This document shows, piece after piece, positions 1 to 9,754 of a stretch of DNA of 23,942 nucleotides. The notes beneath the pieces are model-generated. The model had not been told where the DNA came from, searched no databases, and saw nothing but the letters and a program-made list of their open reading frames with translations. The stretch lies in NCBI GenBank assembly GCA_000733355.1, contig JNVV01000066.1, forward strand, positions 1 through 23,942. Reading direction: 5' to 3'. The position numbers were made by a program, and so were the translations under genes. Source of the stretch: Falciphora oryzae (lineage: Eukaryota; Ascomycota; Sordariomycetes; Magnaporthales; Magnaporthaceae). Positions within the stretch are counted from its first letter, which is position 1. Each line of letters starts with the position of its first letter.

Positions 1-1
1 A

Positions 2-1129
2 ATGGAACGAAAGGCAGTTCGCGAGGCCTTTGGCCTCCCAAACGATTCGGACGATCCGGATCACCCTTAGCCCCAGCAGCGTATTCGAGTTTCGACCCCT
101 TAACAGTATGGCTAGGAGGTTAACCGCCCGTTAGGCAGGCCCGGCAGCTAATCGACATCTAGGGCACCATCACACCATTTACCAGCAAAGGAAACCGACG
201 AAAAAGACGACACCTTTCCTTCGTACGATAAAAACAAAGGCAGCTACAAAATCCTATAAAAAATGCCCGAACTGAAGCTTTTAAGCTTAATATAGGACTT
301 CGACCACTAGGAAAGCAAATTCGACCTACTGTTCGAAGCCAACCTTAACGGCTTCACCACGGCCAGATTACGCATTGCAGCCGCCGTTGGAACCTTCGAT
401 AGCGACCTCAACTCCGCCTACAACGGCTCGCGCAAAGCCAACCCCATTTTGGGCCTACATTGACGCAAGTTTATGCGGTGGCTCCGTAACACCACACTGC
501 GAAGAAACTCCTCACTCTTTAGGGCCACCAACGATTTGTAACAACTTATGCAAAAAAACAACGAGGACCCCGGCGTTTTCGCAGCGCGATACCGACGCAT
601 ATGCGGCGACGCAAAGCAGGCAGCGGATATTAACGGCTACGTGGTTCGTTTGGTCACTGCTTTAAAGGTCCAAATCACCCGTGGGATGCACCATAAGGCA
701 AAGACCTTAAAGGACCTCGTCGCCACAGCCCAAGTTATTTGGGATACCTTAGGTACGGGCGCCCGCGCCCCGTACGAGGAGAAGAAAAACTCCCAAAGGC
801 CCTCCCATAAAAAGGACCAGAAAAAGTCGAACAAGGACGGGAAGCACAAACCCCGAAACAGGCAAAAAGGGCGCGACCAGCGTCCTAACAGGGGCAAAGG
901 TCGCATAGCGCTTTCACCTACCGAACGCCAACGACGCATGGATAAAGGCGTATGCCTTAGGTACGGCAAACCCAACCATATAGCGAAAAATTGCAAAAGC
1001 CCCTTTTCCGCCAAACCTCCAACTAAAAATAGCGAGCCCCTTCCGGACGGAAAGGCCAAAATCAACTCCTTAAAGCGCAGGAAGGAGGAAAACGGAAAGG
1101 AGCCGAGCGATAAGCGCCAAAAAAACTAA
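2..1129 (+). pseudogene. gag of gypsy A, capsid plus CCHC zinc knuckle, broken by stops
   Basis: Reading frame 2 holds a Gag-like protein from an ATG at position 2 (or from beyond the window) to a TAA at 1127. Stops interrupt it around 68, 110, 271, 300, 470 and 537, and the last open stretch is 548-1129. The final third is Lys/Arg rich and contains a zinc knuckle, C-x2-Y-G-K-x2-H-x4-C, at about 953-994. The second Cys is Tyr (TAC at 962), consistent with TGC>TAC. Gag forms the virus-like particle and binds RNA. A second, more decayed copy lies at 5855-8600, which allowed frame and boundaries to be compared. Pol follows in the -1 frame. Confidence 0.82.
1120..1126 (+). promoter_or_regulatory. 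candidate -1 ribosomal frameshift heptamer (A AAA AAC) at the gag/pol junction
   Basis: The last gag codons are CAA AAA AAC TAA. The heptamer A-AAA-AAC is in the X-XXY-YYZ phase relative to gag and touches the stop codon. A -1 slip at this point continues as CTA AAA GGG in frame 1, exactly the frame of the downstream protease and RT. This would express Gag-Pol at low frequency. I did not model a downstream pseudoknot. The second gag copy has one fewer A here (about 8413-8419), which breaks the phase. Confidence 0.6.
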
Positions 1130-3525
1130 AAGGGAACCCGGTTATCCCCGCACCGGCGTTCTGTAACGACCAGATTCGCACAACCCCTGCGCTCGTCACT
1201 AAGGGGATCGTTAGCGCTCCTAACGGCGGTCTAAAGGTCGAAGTCGAGGTCGGCTTAAATACGCACGCCGAAGTGAATACAATCTCCATCACCTTTTGCA
1301 AATCCTTAGGATACCAGCCGTGCAACCGTCCCAAATACGACCACCAGTCCCTTACCTTAGCCGCCGCAGGCAATTAAAGCGTGAAAACCTACGGTGTTTA
1401 TCACCTACGATTAAACCTTTATAACCAGTACGGCATTGCGGTGGAAGTTATCCAGCCGTTTTTAACTATCGAACGAAGCCTGGCAAACGCCCCTATCCTT
1501 ATAGGCATACCATTAATAAAGGAATTGGCTATAAACCTTCACCTAGCCGAAGGCACCTGGCGTTTTAACCAACGCCCGCGCATTTATCAACTGTCCGCGC
1601 ATCACTTCCGAAAAAGCTTCCAAATTAAAAATCGTATGCTTGTTTGCTCCATCCGCTTTAACCCTTCCATTAGCACGGAAGAGGACGACCCGTTCGAAAA
1701 CCCTCCGGACGAACCGCCGGATTTAGGAAACGTCCCTGTAAGCCTCCGAACGAGCCACTCCGACGTATTCGACGTCCGCAAAGGAAAAATGCTTCCGAAG
1801 CATGGCTATGGCGACCATACCATCGATTTAATCCCGGGCAAAAAGCTCCCGTAAAAGCAGATTTATCACTTATCCCCAGCCAAGTCTGCAGCCTTTCGAA
1901 AGTATCTCGCCGATGCCCTCGCACAAAGCATTATTCGGGAATCACAATCACCGGCAAAAGCCCCTATCATTTTCGTTTTAAAAAAAGACGGCACGCTACG
2001 CTTATGCGTTAATTACCGAAAGCTAAACGATATTACCATTAAAAATAAAGCACCACTTCCGCTTATTAAGGAAATGCTCGACCGGTTAAACGGTGCCAAA
2101 TGCTTTTCCAAAATCGACCTCGTTAATACCTATTATCGACTTCGCATTAAAAAGGGTAATGAGTGGAAAACCGCGTTCCGCACCAAATACGGGCATTACG
2201 AGTACCTCGTGCTACCTTTCGGGCTTACTAATGCCCCAGCATCGTTCTAAACCTACATTAACCGGGCCCTGCGAGGCCTAATGGACGACTTCGTTATCGT
2301 TTACCTAAACGATATCCTCATCTACTCCAATAGCGAAAAGAAATACCAGCACCACCTAAAGTTAGTTTTGGATCGATTTTGTGCGTTCAAGCTTTATGCT
2401 AACCCGAAAAAATGCACCTTTTTCCAGCAAGAATTTGAGTTCTTAAGTTTTATCGTAAATACCGAAAGGCTTAAAATGGATCCCGCGCGAATCCAGGTCG
2501 TTCGCGAATGGATCGACCACCCACCTCGCACGTATAGGGATATCCAAATTTTCGTCGGGTTTTGCAACTTTTACCGACGGTTTATCCACGGCTTTTCCCG
2601 CATAACGAAGCCTTTGCACGACCTTTTACACGGGATAAAAAACGGACGTAAGCCAGGCCAGATAAGCCACTATTGGCAGAAACTCCAACAGCAGGCGTTC
2701 GAGGACCTAATTAACGCTTTCACTATTGCACCAATGCTACGGCACTACGACCCGCTTCTACCTTTACGGATGGAAACGGATGCTTCCAACTTTGCCATAG
2801 CAGGTATTTTATTACAAAAGCACGACGGCCAGTGGCATTTTATAGCTTACTGGTCCCAAAAGTTTAAAGGAGCCGAAATCCGGTACCCTACGTACGATAA
2901 AGAACTTTTCGCAATAATAGGAAGTTTTCGCCATTAGCGACATTACCTCGAAAGGGCGCAAGCCACGAAGGTGTTTTCGGATTATAAAAACCTAAAGGCT
3001 TTCATAAAGCAGGAGCGCTTAAACGGACGGCAGGCCCGATGGCTATTACAATTGGCCCCGTACGATTTCGAAATCAAATACCGGCCAAGGTCCTTAAACC
3101 CGGCCGATGCTCCGTTTCGCCGACCGGACTATATAAACGGTCGGGAGGAAGGACAAAAAACTCTCATCGAAAAGCTTTTACCGACGTTATTTAATAAAAT
3201 AAGTCGGAAATAAAACGTGTTAGATTATAAACCGCACGCAGCAAAGGACACTGCCGAAAAAATGACGCCTAATAAGCCTCCCCAGCTAGTGAGCGCAAAA
3301 AGCGCACCTAACGAGCGATCCCCCGGAAATTTAGTTTTTAACCAGCGAAGCGAGCGGGATAGCGTGCGTTTGGCACAATTTACGTTAGCCGACGATCCAA
3401 ACGCCCTAAGGGTTATCCATGCCCTACAGGTGCAATTTGTCACTCGCTAAAAGGCACGTACCGTTTTGGATTGGTTTAAAAGCAGCGTACGAGCGGACTC
3501 CCTTAAGGAGATCCCAACGCCGCTA
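1126..3525 (+). pseudogene. pol of gypsy A: aspartic protease, reverse transcriptase, RNase H
   Basis: Frame 1 is continuous in homology from 1126 to about 3525. Protease: the active site region reads L-N-T-H-A (Asn codon 1258-1260), where DTGA-like Asp is expected, followed by an ILIGIP motif near 1495-1512. [22 protein letters not shown] at about 1972-2030, [12 protein letters not shown] near 2212-2247, then the catalytic box as YLND (2302-2313) instead of YxDD, so one metal-binding Asp is Asn. RNase H: TDAS at about 2776, YDKELFAI, then SDYKNL. Stops at 1375, 1852, 2248 and 2935 fall where Trp or Gln is expected. The frame is lost at a run of nine A (3525-3533), after which homology continues in frame 3. 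Confidence 0.92.
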
Positions 3526-3533
3526 AAAAAAAA

Positions 3534-5033
3534 TGGATTGGGGACGTACAAAAGCGGGATCCGGCGAGCATGAATTTGTTTAAAAGGCTAACAGAAGTCA
3601 AAAAGCCCCGCCTGCTAGTACCTAACGTAAAATATACCGCACCGCACCGAGATACTAAAACGACGCCTCGGTAGCGAAGAACATCGTACTTCCACCTAGC
3701 TAACGGTAACGAGTTAATTTTCCGGGGAAGCCAAATTTACGTCCCTGCAAACGAAGCTTTAAAGACCGAAATCCTAAAACAGTTTCACAACTTCCTAGGA
3801 GCTGGTCATTAAGGCGTAGCTAAAACCCTAAATCTAATCCAACGCTTTTTTTAGTGGGATAGGGTTAAGGGGGATATTACTACATACGTAGCATCGTGCC
3901 CTTAGTGCTAAAGGAAGGCGATTCATCGCCATAAGCCCTACGGCAAACTTAAACCCCTACCGCCGCCAAAAGACAGGCAGCTTATAAAAAAAATTTCTCT
4001 AGATTAGGTAACCGGCCTACCTAAAAGCAGGACGGCGAGCGGTCAGGTCTTCAACGCGATTTTCGTCATCGTATGCCGGTTAACCAAATACGTAGTCCTT
4101 ATACCCACACGAACTAACACAAACGTTGGGCAATTCGCAAAGCTGTTTTTCGAGCGTATCGAATGCGTGTTCGGCACTCCCAAAAGCATCGTTAGCGACC
4201 GGGATAGCCGTATCACCAGTGCCTTTTGGAAGGAGGTGTGCAAGCACCAAATCATTAAAAAACGCATATCAACCGCCTACCATCCTCAAACGGACGGGCA
4301 AACGGAAGTCCTAAATCGTGTAATCGAGGACTACCTTCGCAATTACTACGCCGGTTCGGAAAATTCCTAGGCATCACTATTACCGTTAGCAGCGTACGCC
4401 TACAACAACAGCCGGAATTTTACCACAGGGCACTCGCCTTTTTACTTCCTATACGGATCGGATTGCGAAATGCGGATTAATATCGCGAACGATATCCCTA
4501 AAGGGAAGGTACCCGCAGCGAAAAACCGCATCGAACGACTCTACGCACTACGCAAAAAGCTAAAAGAAACGTTACTGCAAACACAGAAGCGGTCAACTAA
4601 GTATTACAACAGGAACCACACCCCTATACAGTTCGCAATTGGAAATTTGGTAAAGTTATCCACGAAAAATTTGCGGTTAAAAAATAAAAAGTTAACACCC
4701 AAATGGATCGGCCCTTTTCGGATCACCGAACGCATCGGTTAGCAGGCCTACCGATTAGCACTTCCCGAGCACCACCGCCGTTTGCACGACGTTTTCCCTA
4801 TGCAGTACCTCGAACGGTATACTGCCAGAAAGCAAAGAGACGAGGTGCCGCTACTTATGCCAAAGTACGAGGACGACCAAGAAGAATGGGAAGTCGAAGA
4901 AGTGCGAGACAAAGGCCACATTAAGGGCAAAAAGTACTACCTGGTCAAATGGAAGGACTGGCCGGCAAAGTATAACACCTGGGAGCCGGAAGAGCACCTC
5001 CAAAGCGCCCCTGCGAAAGTACGAGCCTTTTAA
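3534..5033 (+). pseudogene. integrase with C-terminal chromodomain of gypsy A
   Basis: Frame 3 carries an integrase. An HHCC-type zinc site appears as H-x6-H at about 3783-3810 and C-x2-C near 3897-3908, with stops in place of residues between. The DDE core shows D near 3999, SDRDSRI at 4194-4214, and TDGQTEVLNR at about 4290-4319. After the GPFRI barrel-like domain (about 4710) comes a chromodomain at about 4885-5015, with YYLVKWKDW and NTWEPEEHL supplying aromatic cage-like residues. In chromoviruses this domain is thought to direct integration to H3K9-methylated heterochromatin, which would fit the nested setting. Stops at 3669, 3810, 3852, 3903, 3909, 4002, 4368 and 4740 disable it. Confidence 0.92.
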
Positions 5034-5284
5034 AGGGCCCGGAACCGAAGGGACCAAGGGATCCGTAAGCTCCAGGACGTAAAGCCAAGCAGTGAAAGAA
5101 AGGACCCCTAAAGATCGCCAAATTGGTTATCCTTTTCCAAGGGTTTTACTAAAAACCAGCACCCACCCCTAAGCGAAGGAAAAAACGGTCAACGCCCTTG
5201 CGAGTCCACGAAGACTTGTCGTTGCACCAGGAAAAGGAGGGGAAGGTTAGAGGCCGAGGACAGCCTCCTTAAAAGGGGGATAGT
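5034..5284 (+). other. pol C-terminal tail / 3' untranslated region with polypurine tract
   Basis: The frame of the integrase stays mostly open after the chromodomain stop at 5031, giving a basic Ser/Lys-rich tail with another stop near 5109. The last bases, about 5269-5284 (TTAAAAGGGGGATAGT), are purine rich and abut the LTR. They are the expected plus-strand primer, the polypurine tract. Confidence 0.6.
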
Positions 5285-5704
5285 TGTAACACCCGCCAAC
5301 CAATGCGCCCGCGGGCGCGATATCAGCCAGCCAATAGGGTAGCGCATGCGACGTGCTGTTTTAGGAAAGTCAAATCCAAAGGGTTGTGACACGCTAGTAC
5401 AAAGGGATCCCTACATGACACATTTAAACCCCGAAGCGTTGATTCGGGACGGAGCATATCCAAACCCGTACGGGCGCCGCGGGGAAGAAGGCATGCCGAC
5501 GGCAAGCCGACGGCAGCCGAAGGACTGTGTATAAGAAGGGCCCGAAGGACCTCCTGTAAAGGGGGTTTAGAGGGCAAGCAATCGTTTTTCTATTTCTCAT
5601 CATTATACACTTGTCGAGCCTCGCACTAATAAACCGCTAAACCTTTGAAATCCCCTTTCCCTACAGGCGTGACCCTTTCCCTTAGGGGGCCACAGTTTGT
5701 TACA
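5285..5704 (+). repeat. 3' LTR of gypsy A (420 bp)
   Basis: It starts TGTAACACCC directly after the polypurine tract and ends TTTGTTACA, giving the usual TG...CA termini and a short TGTAACA/TGTTACA inverted repeat. It contains no convincing coding sequence. The right boundary is set by the abrupt start of gypsy C LTR sequence at 5705. Confidence 0.8.
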
Positions 5705-5854
5705 GCACGGATCACAAAAGGTCTATATAAACCCTGCCATCTCCTATGTCCTTCACGAAAGATTCCTTCCTCCTCAAGCATCTTTTGAGCCCATAGAAAG
5801 ATTATCTGCAATTTAGAGATTCTTTCTCCAAGCCGTCTTTGACCCCTTGTTACA
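5705..5854 (+). repeat. truncated LTR of gypsy family C (3' half)
   Basis: Sequence from GCACGGATCAC to CTTGTTACA matches the last ~148 bp of the LTRs at 12201-12483 and 17780-18064, including the TATATAAACCCTGCC block, the CTCAAGCATC block and the terminal TTGTTACA. The 5' half is missing at the point where gypsy A begins, so it probably lies left of the window. Family-A gag sequence resumes immediately after it. Confidence 0.85.
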
Positions 5855-6046
5855 CGCAAAGCTACCCCGATATTTGGCTTACATTAGCGCAAGTTTATGC
5901 GATAGCTCCGTGGTACTACATTACGAAGAGATTTTTTATTCCTAAGGGCTATTAACAACCTGCAGCAATTTATGCTAAAAAATAACGAAGACCTTAATGT
6001 TTTCGCAGTACGGTACCGACGTATATGCAGCGAAGCAGGATAGATA
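5855..6046 (+). pseudogene. gag fragment, second copy (left part)
   Basis: This aligns with 431-615 of gypsy A: the blocks CGCAAAG, GCGCAAGTTTATGCG, AAATAACGAAGACC and CGGTACCGACGTATATGC are shared, with many C>T and G>A differences. It is interrupted by the pogo-like transposon and resumes at 7908. About five bases (6040-6044) before the left TA have no counterpart in copy A and may be a small footprint or local decay. Confidence 0.8.
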
Positions 6047-6087
6047 ACGTGGTTCATTAGTGAGTGGCGCACATCAGCGAGTGGCGC
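6047..6087 (+). repeat. left terminal inverted repeat of the pogo-like element
   Basis: 41 bp, matching the reverse complement of 7867-7907 at 38 positions. The three differences are all transitions, as expected from RIP. Within it GAGTGGCGC occurs twice, separated by ACATCAGC, so the terminus is itself built of short direct repeats that could be transposase binding sites. Confidence 0.92.
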
Positions 6088-6144
6088 GTTTTCCATCGCG
6101 ACTCGCGTCTCCCACTTCCAACCTCAATTGCTCAACAATCACAA

Positions 6145-7800
6145 ATGGCATCGACATCCAACGAAGCTAAAATTGCTCTTGCAATACGGGCAATGCAATA
6201 TAATGCGCAATTAAGCGTGCGTTCTGCCGCTAAAATCTACGACGTCCCCGGAACCACGCTACGTCGCCGACGCGCCGGCCAACCCGCTCGACGCGACACG
6301 ATGCCCAAATTACGGAAATTAACGGAATCTAAAAAGGAGGCGCTTGTTAAATACATACTCGAGCTGGATTCCCGCGCATTTCCTCCCCGGCCTTTTGGTA
6401 TTAAAGATATGGCCAACCGATTGCTCGCCGAACGCGACGCGGGCACCGTTGGCAAGTGCTGGGTTAAAAGGTTCGTTAAACGCCGCGCAGAGCTCGGCAC
6501 GCGCTGGATTCGAAAGTACGACTACCAGAGGGCCAAGTGCGAAGATCCCAAGCTCGTTTTTGCATGGTTCGACCTTGTGCGGAACACTATCGACAAATAT
6601 GGCATCCAAAATAACGATATCTACAACTTCGACGAAACCGGCTTCCTTATGGGCATAATCGCGGCCGTTATGGTTATTACAACATCGGAAGGCCGTGGCA
6701 AAGCAAAGCTAGTCCAGCTTGGCAATCGGGAATGGGCTACAATTACCTAAAAGGTCAACTGTTGCGGTTGGGCGATCCCCCCTTTTATTATCGTTAAAGG
6801 GCAGTACCACCTAACCAATTGGTATTCGGAAACCGACCTTTTACGCGATTAGGTTATCGCAATAAGTTCCAACGGGTGGATTACGAACGAGCTCGGTTTG
6901 GAATAGATCCGGCATTTCGACAAACACATTGCAATTTATTCCACGGGGTCACATCGTTTGTTAGTGCTGGACGGCTACGAAAGCTACCATTCGACGGATT
7001 TCGAGCTTTACTGCCAAGAACATAACATTATTACGCTTTGCATACCTCCGCATTCGTTTCACTTCCTTTAGCCGCTTAACGTTAGGTGCTTTAGCCCAAT
7101 AAAAAAGGCGTACGGTCGACAAATCGAAAACCTAATAAGGTCGCACGTTAACCACGTAACCAAAGTCGAGTTCTTTTCGGCGTTTAAAGCGGCATTTTTT
7201 GCTTTTATAACTAAGGAAAACATCTAAAAAGGCTTCCGAAGGGCTGGCCTTACTCCTTTTAATCCGGATTCGGTTTTGGAAAAGCTGGATGTGAGGTTAC
7301 GGACTCCAACTTCCCCGAGGACGCTTTTGAACGACCCCGAACCTTGGACCTCCAAAACGCCCCGGACGGCCAAGGAAGCAACTTCGCAATCCGAACACAT
7401 TAAAACTCGGATCTCCAATTACTAAAGCAGCTTTCCAACATCCATGCTGGCGGCTGTAGACCAGTTTGCGAAAAGGGCCAAAGCAATCATGCATCGGGTT
7501 AACCTTTTGGAGGAAAAGTGCTCCAAACTACGAAGGGCGAACGAAACACTAAACAAACGCCAAAGGGCTAAAAAAACACGTGTCCGATTTGGAAGGTCAT
7601 TTACTATTAACGAGGTACGAAATGTTTTGGACCAGCAAAAGCTGGATGGACAGCTATAGCAAAAAATGCGCGACCATGGGGGTTAAAAAAGGAGGGCGAC
7701 GACAACTCGTCGGCGATATGGCACCTGCGGCAAAACCGGACACAATGCGCGCACCTGTCAGGAAGAAGTAAAAATGTCCGATGTATATAGTTCTGAGTAG
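6145..7800 (+). pseudogene. pogo-like transposase (HTH_psq, CENP-B HTH, DDE, CCHC knuckle), inactivated
   Basis: Frame 1 gives about 550 codons from ATG 6145. Order: psq-type helix-turn-helix (residues ~5-50, ending YDVPGTTLRRR), CENP-B-type DNA-binding domain (GTVGKCWVKRFVKRR), then the DDE_1 catalytic core. First acid: FDETGF (Asp 6631-6633). Second: LDGYESYHS (Asp 6970-6972). Third: PLNVR, with Asn at 7078-7080 where PLDVG is typical, so the catalytic triad is broken. Stops at 6748, 6850, 6907, 7069, 7225, 7423, 7657 and 7681 sit mostly at Gln or Trp positions. Near the C-terminus is Y-x2-C-G-x2-G-H-N-A-R-T-C (about 7718-7758), a CCHC knuckle whose first Cys is Tyr. There are no frameshifts, so RIP alone explains the damage. 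An ATG-less frame extends upstream to 6064 within the TIR. Confidence 0.92.
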
Positions 7801-7866
7801 TTTGAATGGATTCCTGGCGTTGTTGGGTTGGTATGCGCGTCGATTGTCGAATGGTCGAGTTTGGGT

Positions 7867-7907
7867 GCGCCATTCGCTGATGTGCGCCACTTACTGATGA
7901 ACCACGT
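7867..7907 (-). repeat. right terminal inverted repeat of the pogo-like element
   Basis: Ends GAACCACGT followed by TA. It is the inverted partner of 6047-6087 (38 of 41 identical) and keeps the same internal duplicated GYGCCA-type motif. Confidence 0.92.
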
Positions 7908-8600
7908 TAGCAGATATTAACGGCTATATAATCCGTTTGGCCTTTGCTTTAAAAATCTAAGTTACTCGCGGAATGCATTACAAAGCAAAAACTTTAGAAG
8001 ATTTCGTCGCCACCGCTTAAATCCTTTGAGATATTTTAAGTACGGGTGCTTGCGCCCCGTACGACGAAAAGAAGGATTCCCATAAGTTTTTATACAAAAA
8101 GGACTAAAAAAATAGAATAAAAACGGGAAGCATAAGTTTTAAAGTAAGCAAAAAGGGCGTAACTAACGTAACGGCAACGGCAAAGGTAACGGACGTTCGA
8201 CGCTTTCAAACGCCAAACGCTAACGACGTTGGGACGAAAGCGTATACTTTAAATACGGCAAACCTAACTATATGGTGAAAGATTGCAAAAACCCCTTTGC
8301 CGCTACCAAACTTTCGATTAAAAAGGGCGAATTCCTTTAAAAGGGAAAAGCTAAAGTTAATTCCTTAAAGCGCCGGAAAATGGAAGTTGGAAAAAAGCAA
8401 AGCGATAAGCGCCAAAAAACTAAAAAGGAACCCGGTTATCCTCGTACCGGTGTTCCGTAACGACCAGATACGTACAACCTTTACGCTCGTTACTAAAAAG
8501 ACCGTTAGCTTTTCCAACGGCGGTTTAAAAGTTGAGGTCGAAGTCGGTTTAAATACGTTCGCTAAAGTTAACACCGTTTCCATTACCTTTTGCAAATCTC
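7908..8600 (+). pseudogene. gag/protease fragment, second copy (right part)
   Basis: This continues the homology to gypsy A (about 616-1302) after the pogo insertion. It covers the basic gag C-terminus, a knuckle in which both early Cys and the His are Tyr (about 8242-8290), the poly-A gag/pol junction, and the start of protease (ORF 8387 onward), where the L-N-T-F-A box has Asn in place of catalytic Asp as in copy A. Homology stops at about 8600, where a copia LTR begins. This copy is more heavily mutated than copy A. Confidence 0.85.
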
Positions 8601-8602
8601 TG

Positions 8603-8996
8603 TGTTCGTGGCACGCTGATATCGATATCAACCGGTTGGGGTGAGAAAGCTTCTAATGTTCAATGGGTATCTAAAAGCTGCCTGTCTTCTAAAAACAATG
8701 GAAGGGCTCCTCGTGCGAGCCCTCTAGATACATATATCCCAATCACGGAGGCCGCGGGGTGCGGTCATCCAAGGTCAGTCCCGGTGCCGGGCCTGACTTG
8801 TGACTTGCACCGCCTCCGTGCATGACCGGTGATTTCCGTGCATGACCCGTGATTTCCGTTCATAACCGGTGATCCCCATTGCCGGTCCCTCCATATTAGA
8901 AAGGCGGGGCCTTTCAGTCCCGGAGTCCCTGGCCATTGGGGATTCCCCTTGCCCGTGCTTCTACCTGTCGTGCGACCTCTTGCTGCCCTTCTAACA
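8603..8996 (-). repeat. 3' LTR of copia A (394 bp)
   Basis: Read on the minus strand it starts TGTTAGAAGGGC and ends CCACGAACA, giving a TGTT...AACA imperfect inverted terminus. A TATA-like GGATATATGTATC lies at about 8728-8740. Immediately before it on the minus strand is GAAAAAACTGCTAG, closely resembling GAAAAAAAAATGCCAG before the copia B LTR. That supports its identity as a 3' LTR after a polypurine tract. No target duplication can be tested because the other end is lost. Confidence 0.7.
8815..8874 (+). repeat. three tandem 20-bp units inside the copia A LTR
   Basis: Three consecutive 20-bp units, TCCGTGCATGACCGGTGATT and two variants, fill 8815-8874. They lie in the first half of the LTR when read on the minus strand, upstream of the TATA-like box, where enhancer repeats often sit. 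Confidence 0.85.
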
Positions 8997-9367
8997 CTAG
9001 CAGTTTTTTCTTTTATAATCGCACGTCCCCTTCCCAAAATTAGTTGGAATGGTTAGGTTACCTTTTATAAAGGTAACTCCGTATGTTCTTATGGTACAAA
9101 GGAAACGCAATGGAGGTAACTGGTGTTTTTAGGTAACTTAATGTGGGCGTTGTACGGTAATTGTGTTGGTGGCTTAAAAAAAGCGGGTTTTTTGAGGTAG
9201 TGGCGTTAAAAGGAATCCATTTGGGGTCCGTACAAAACCTCCGGTGGATCGGGTAATTGTATTAAGATGGTTGTGTGGGTAGGAAGTTGTACTAAAGTGG
9301 TTGGAGGTGTGCGTTAGCTTTTTTAGTTAAACTGTAAATAGCTTTACACACGGCAGTTGCCTGCTTT
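8997..9367. other. copia A tail, non-coding
   Basis: Between the 3' LTR and the opposite-strand gene. The first ~20 bases are the polypurine tract on the minus strand. The rest is G/T-rich on the plus strand, with GGTAAC-containing short repeats (about 9056-9140). I see no coding signal. It may include the promoter of the plus-strand gene. Confidence 0.4.
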
Positions 9368-9451
9368 ATGCGAGGCCCGCCTTCCTTTCCCACTCGTAGG
9401 GATAAAAGGCGTCCCTTCCTTTCCTCCTTTTTAATCTTTTCTTTCCGTGCG

Positions 9452-9490
9452 ACACAACCACAACAACAACCACAACCACAACCACAACCT
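9452..9490 (+). repeat. (ACAACC)n-type microsatellite
   Basis: About 39 bp of CAA/CCA-rich hexamer repeats. Within the opposite-strand frame it would encode alternating Gln and Pro. Confidence 0.85.
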
Positions 9491-9754
9491 CGTTTTTTTT
9501 TTAATCGCGCGACCTTCAAGCTCTCTCTTCCGATCAATTATCAATTGAAAATTCCACCACCTTTTTTAAACTTTTTCTTTCGGCTCGTACGATAGCTTTT
9601 GTGCCTGCTCAGCCTGCCGTTCAAGCGGTCGTTTTTCCTTCAGTTTTCGGCATGCTTTTTATCCGCACCGACGAACAAAGTGTCCGTTGGCTCCATCTGC
9701 CCACCGGTTCGCCTAACAATCGTGCGTTTATGGCCGCGCTCGCTATTAATATAT

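Larger units (their letters stand above)
1..5704 (+). mobile_element. Ty3/gypsy chromodomain retrotransposon A, 5'-truncated by the window edge
   Basis: The order gag, protease, RT, RNase H, integrase, chromodomain, polypurine tract, LTR is that of a chromovirus-type Ty3/gypsy element. The 5' LTR is outside the window. The element is non-functional: many Trp and Gln positions are stop codons, the RT box reads YLND, and frame changes lie at homopolymer runs. The 3' LTR ends TGTTACA at 5704 and is followed directly by an internal piece of a gypsy C LTR. Element A therefore probably inserted into that LTR, in which case the target duplication would be GCACG (5705-5709); the matching left flank is not visible here. 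Confidence 0.9.
6047..7907 (+). mobile_element. pogo/Fot1-like DNA transposon, complete, 1861 bp
   Basis: The ends are 41-bp inverted repeats beginning ACGTGGTTCA, and TA lies on each side (6045-6046 and 7908-7909). Removing the element rejoins a gag sequence homologous to gypsy A. Size, TA duplication and a single transposase with psq/CENP-B-type helix-turn-helix plus DDE domains place it in the pogo/Fot1 branch of Tc1/mariner. The transposase has in-frame stops and a lost catalytic Asp, so the element cannot mobilise itself. Confidence 0.93.

Noticed and set aside
637..1065. 142-codon minus-strand open frame
   Set aside because: It is the antisense shadow of gag C-terminal coding, with no domain and a composition mirroring the Lys/Arg-rich gag.
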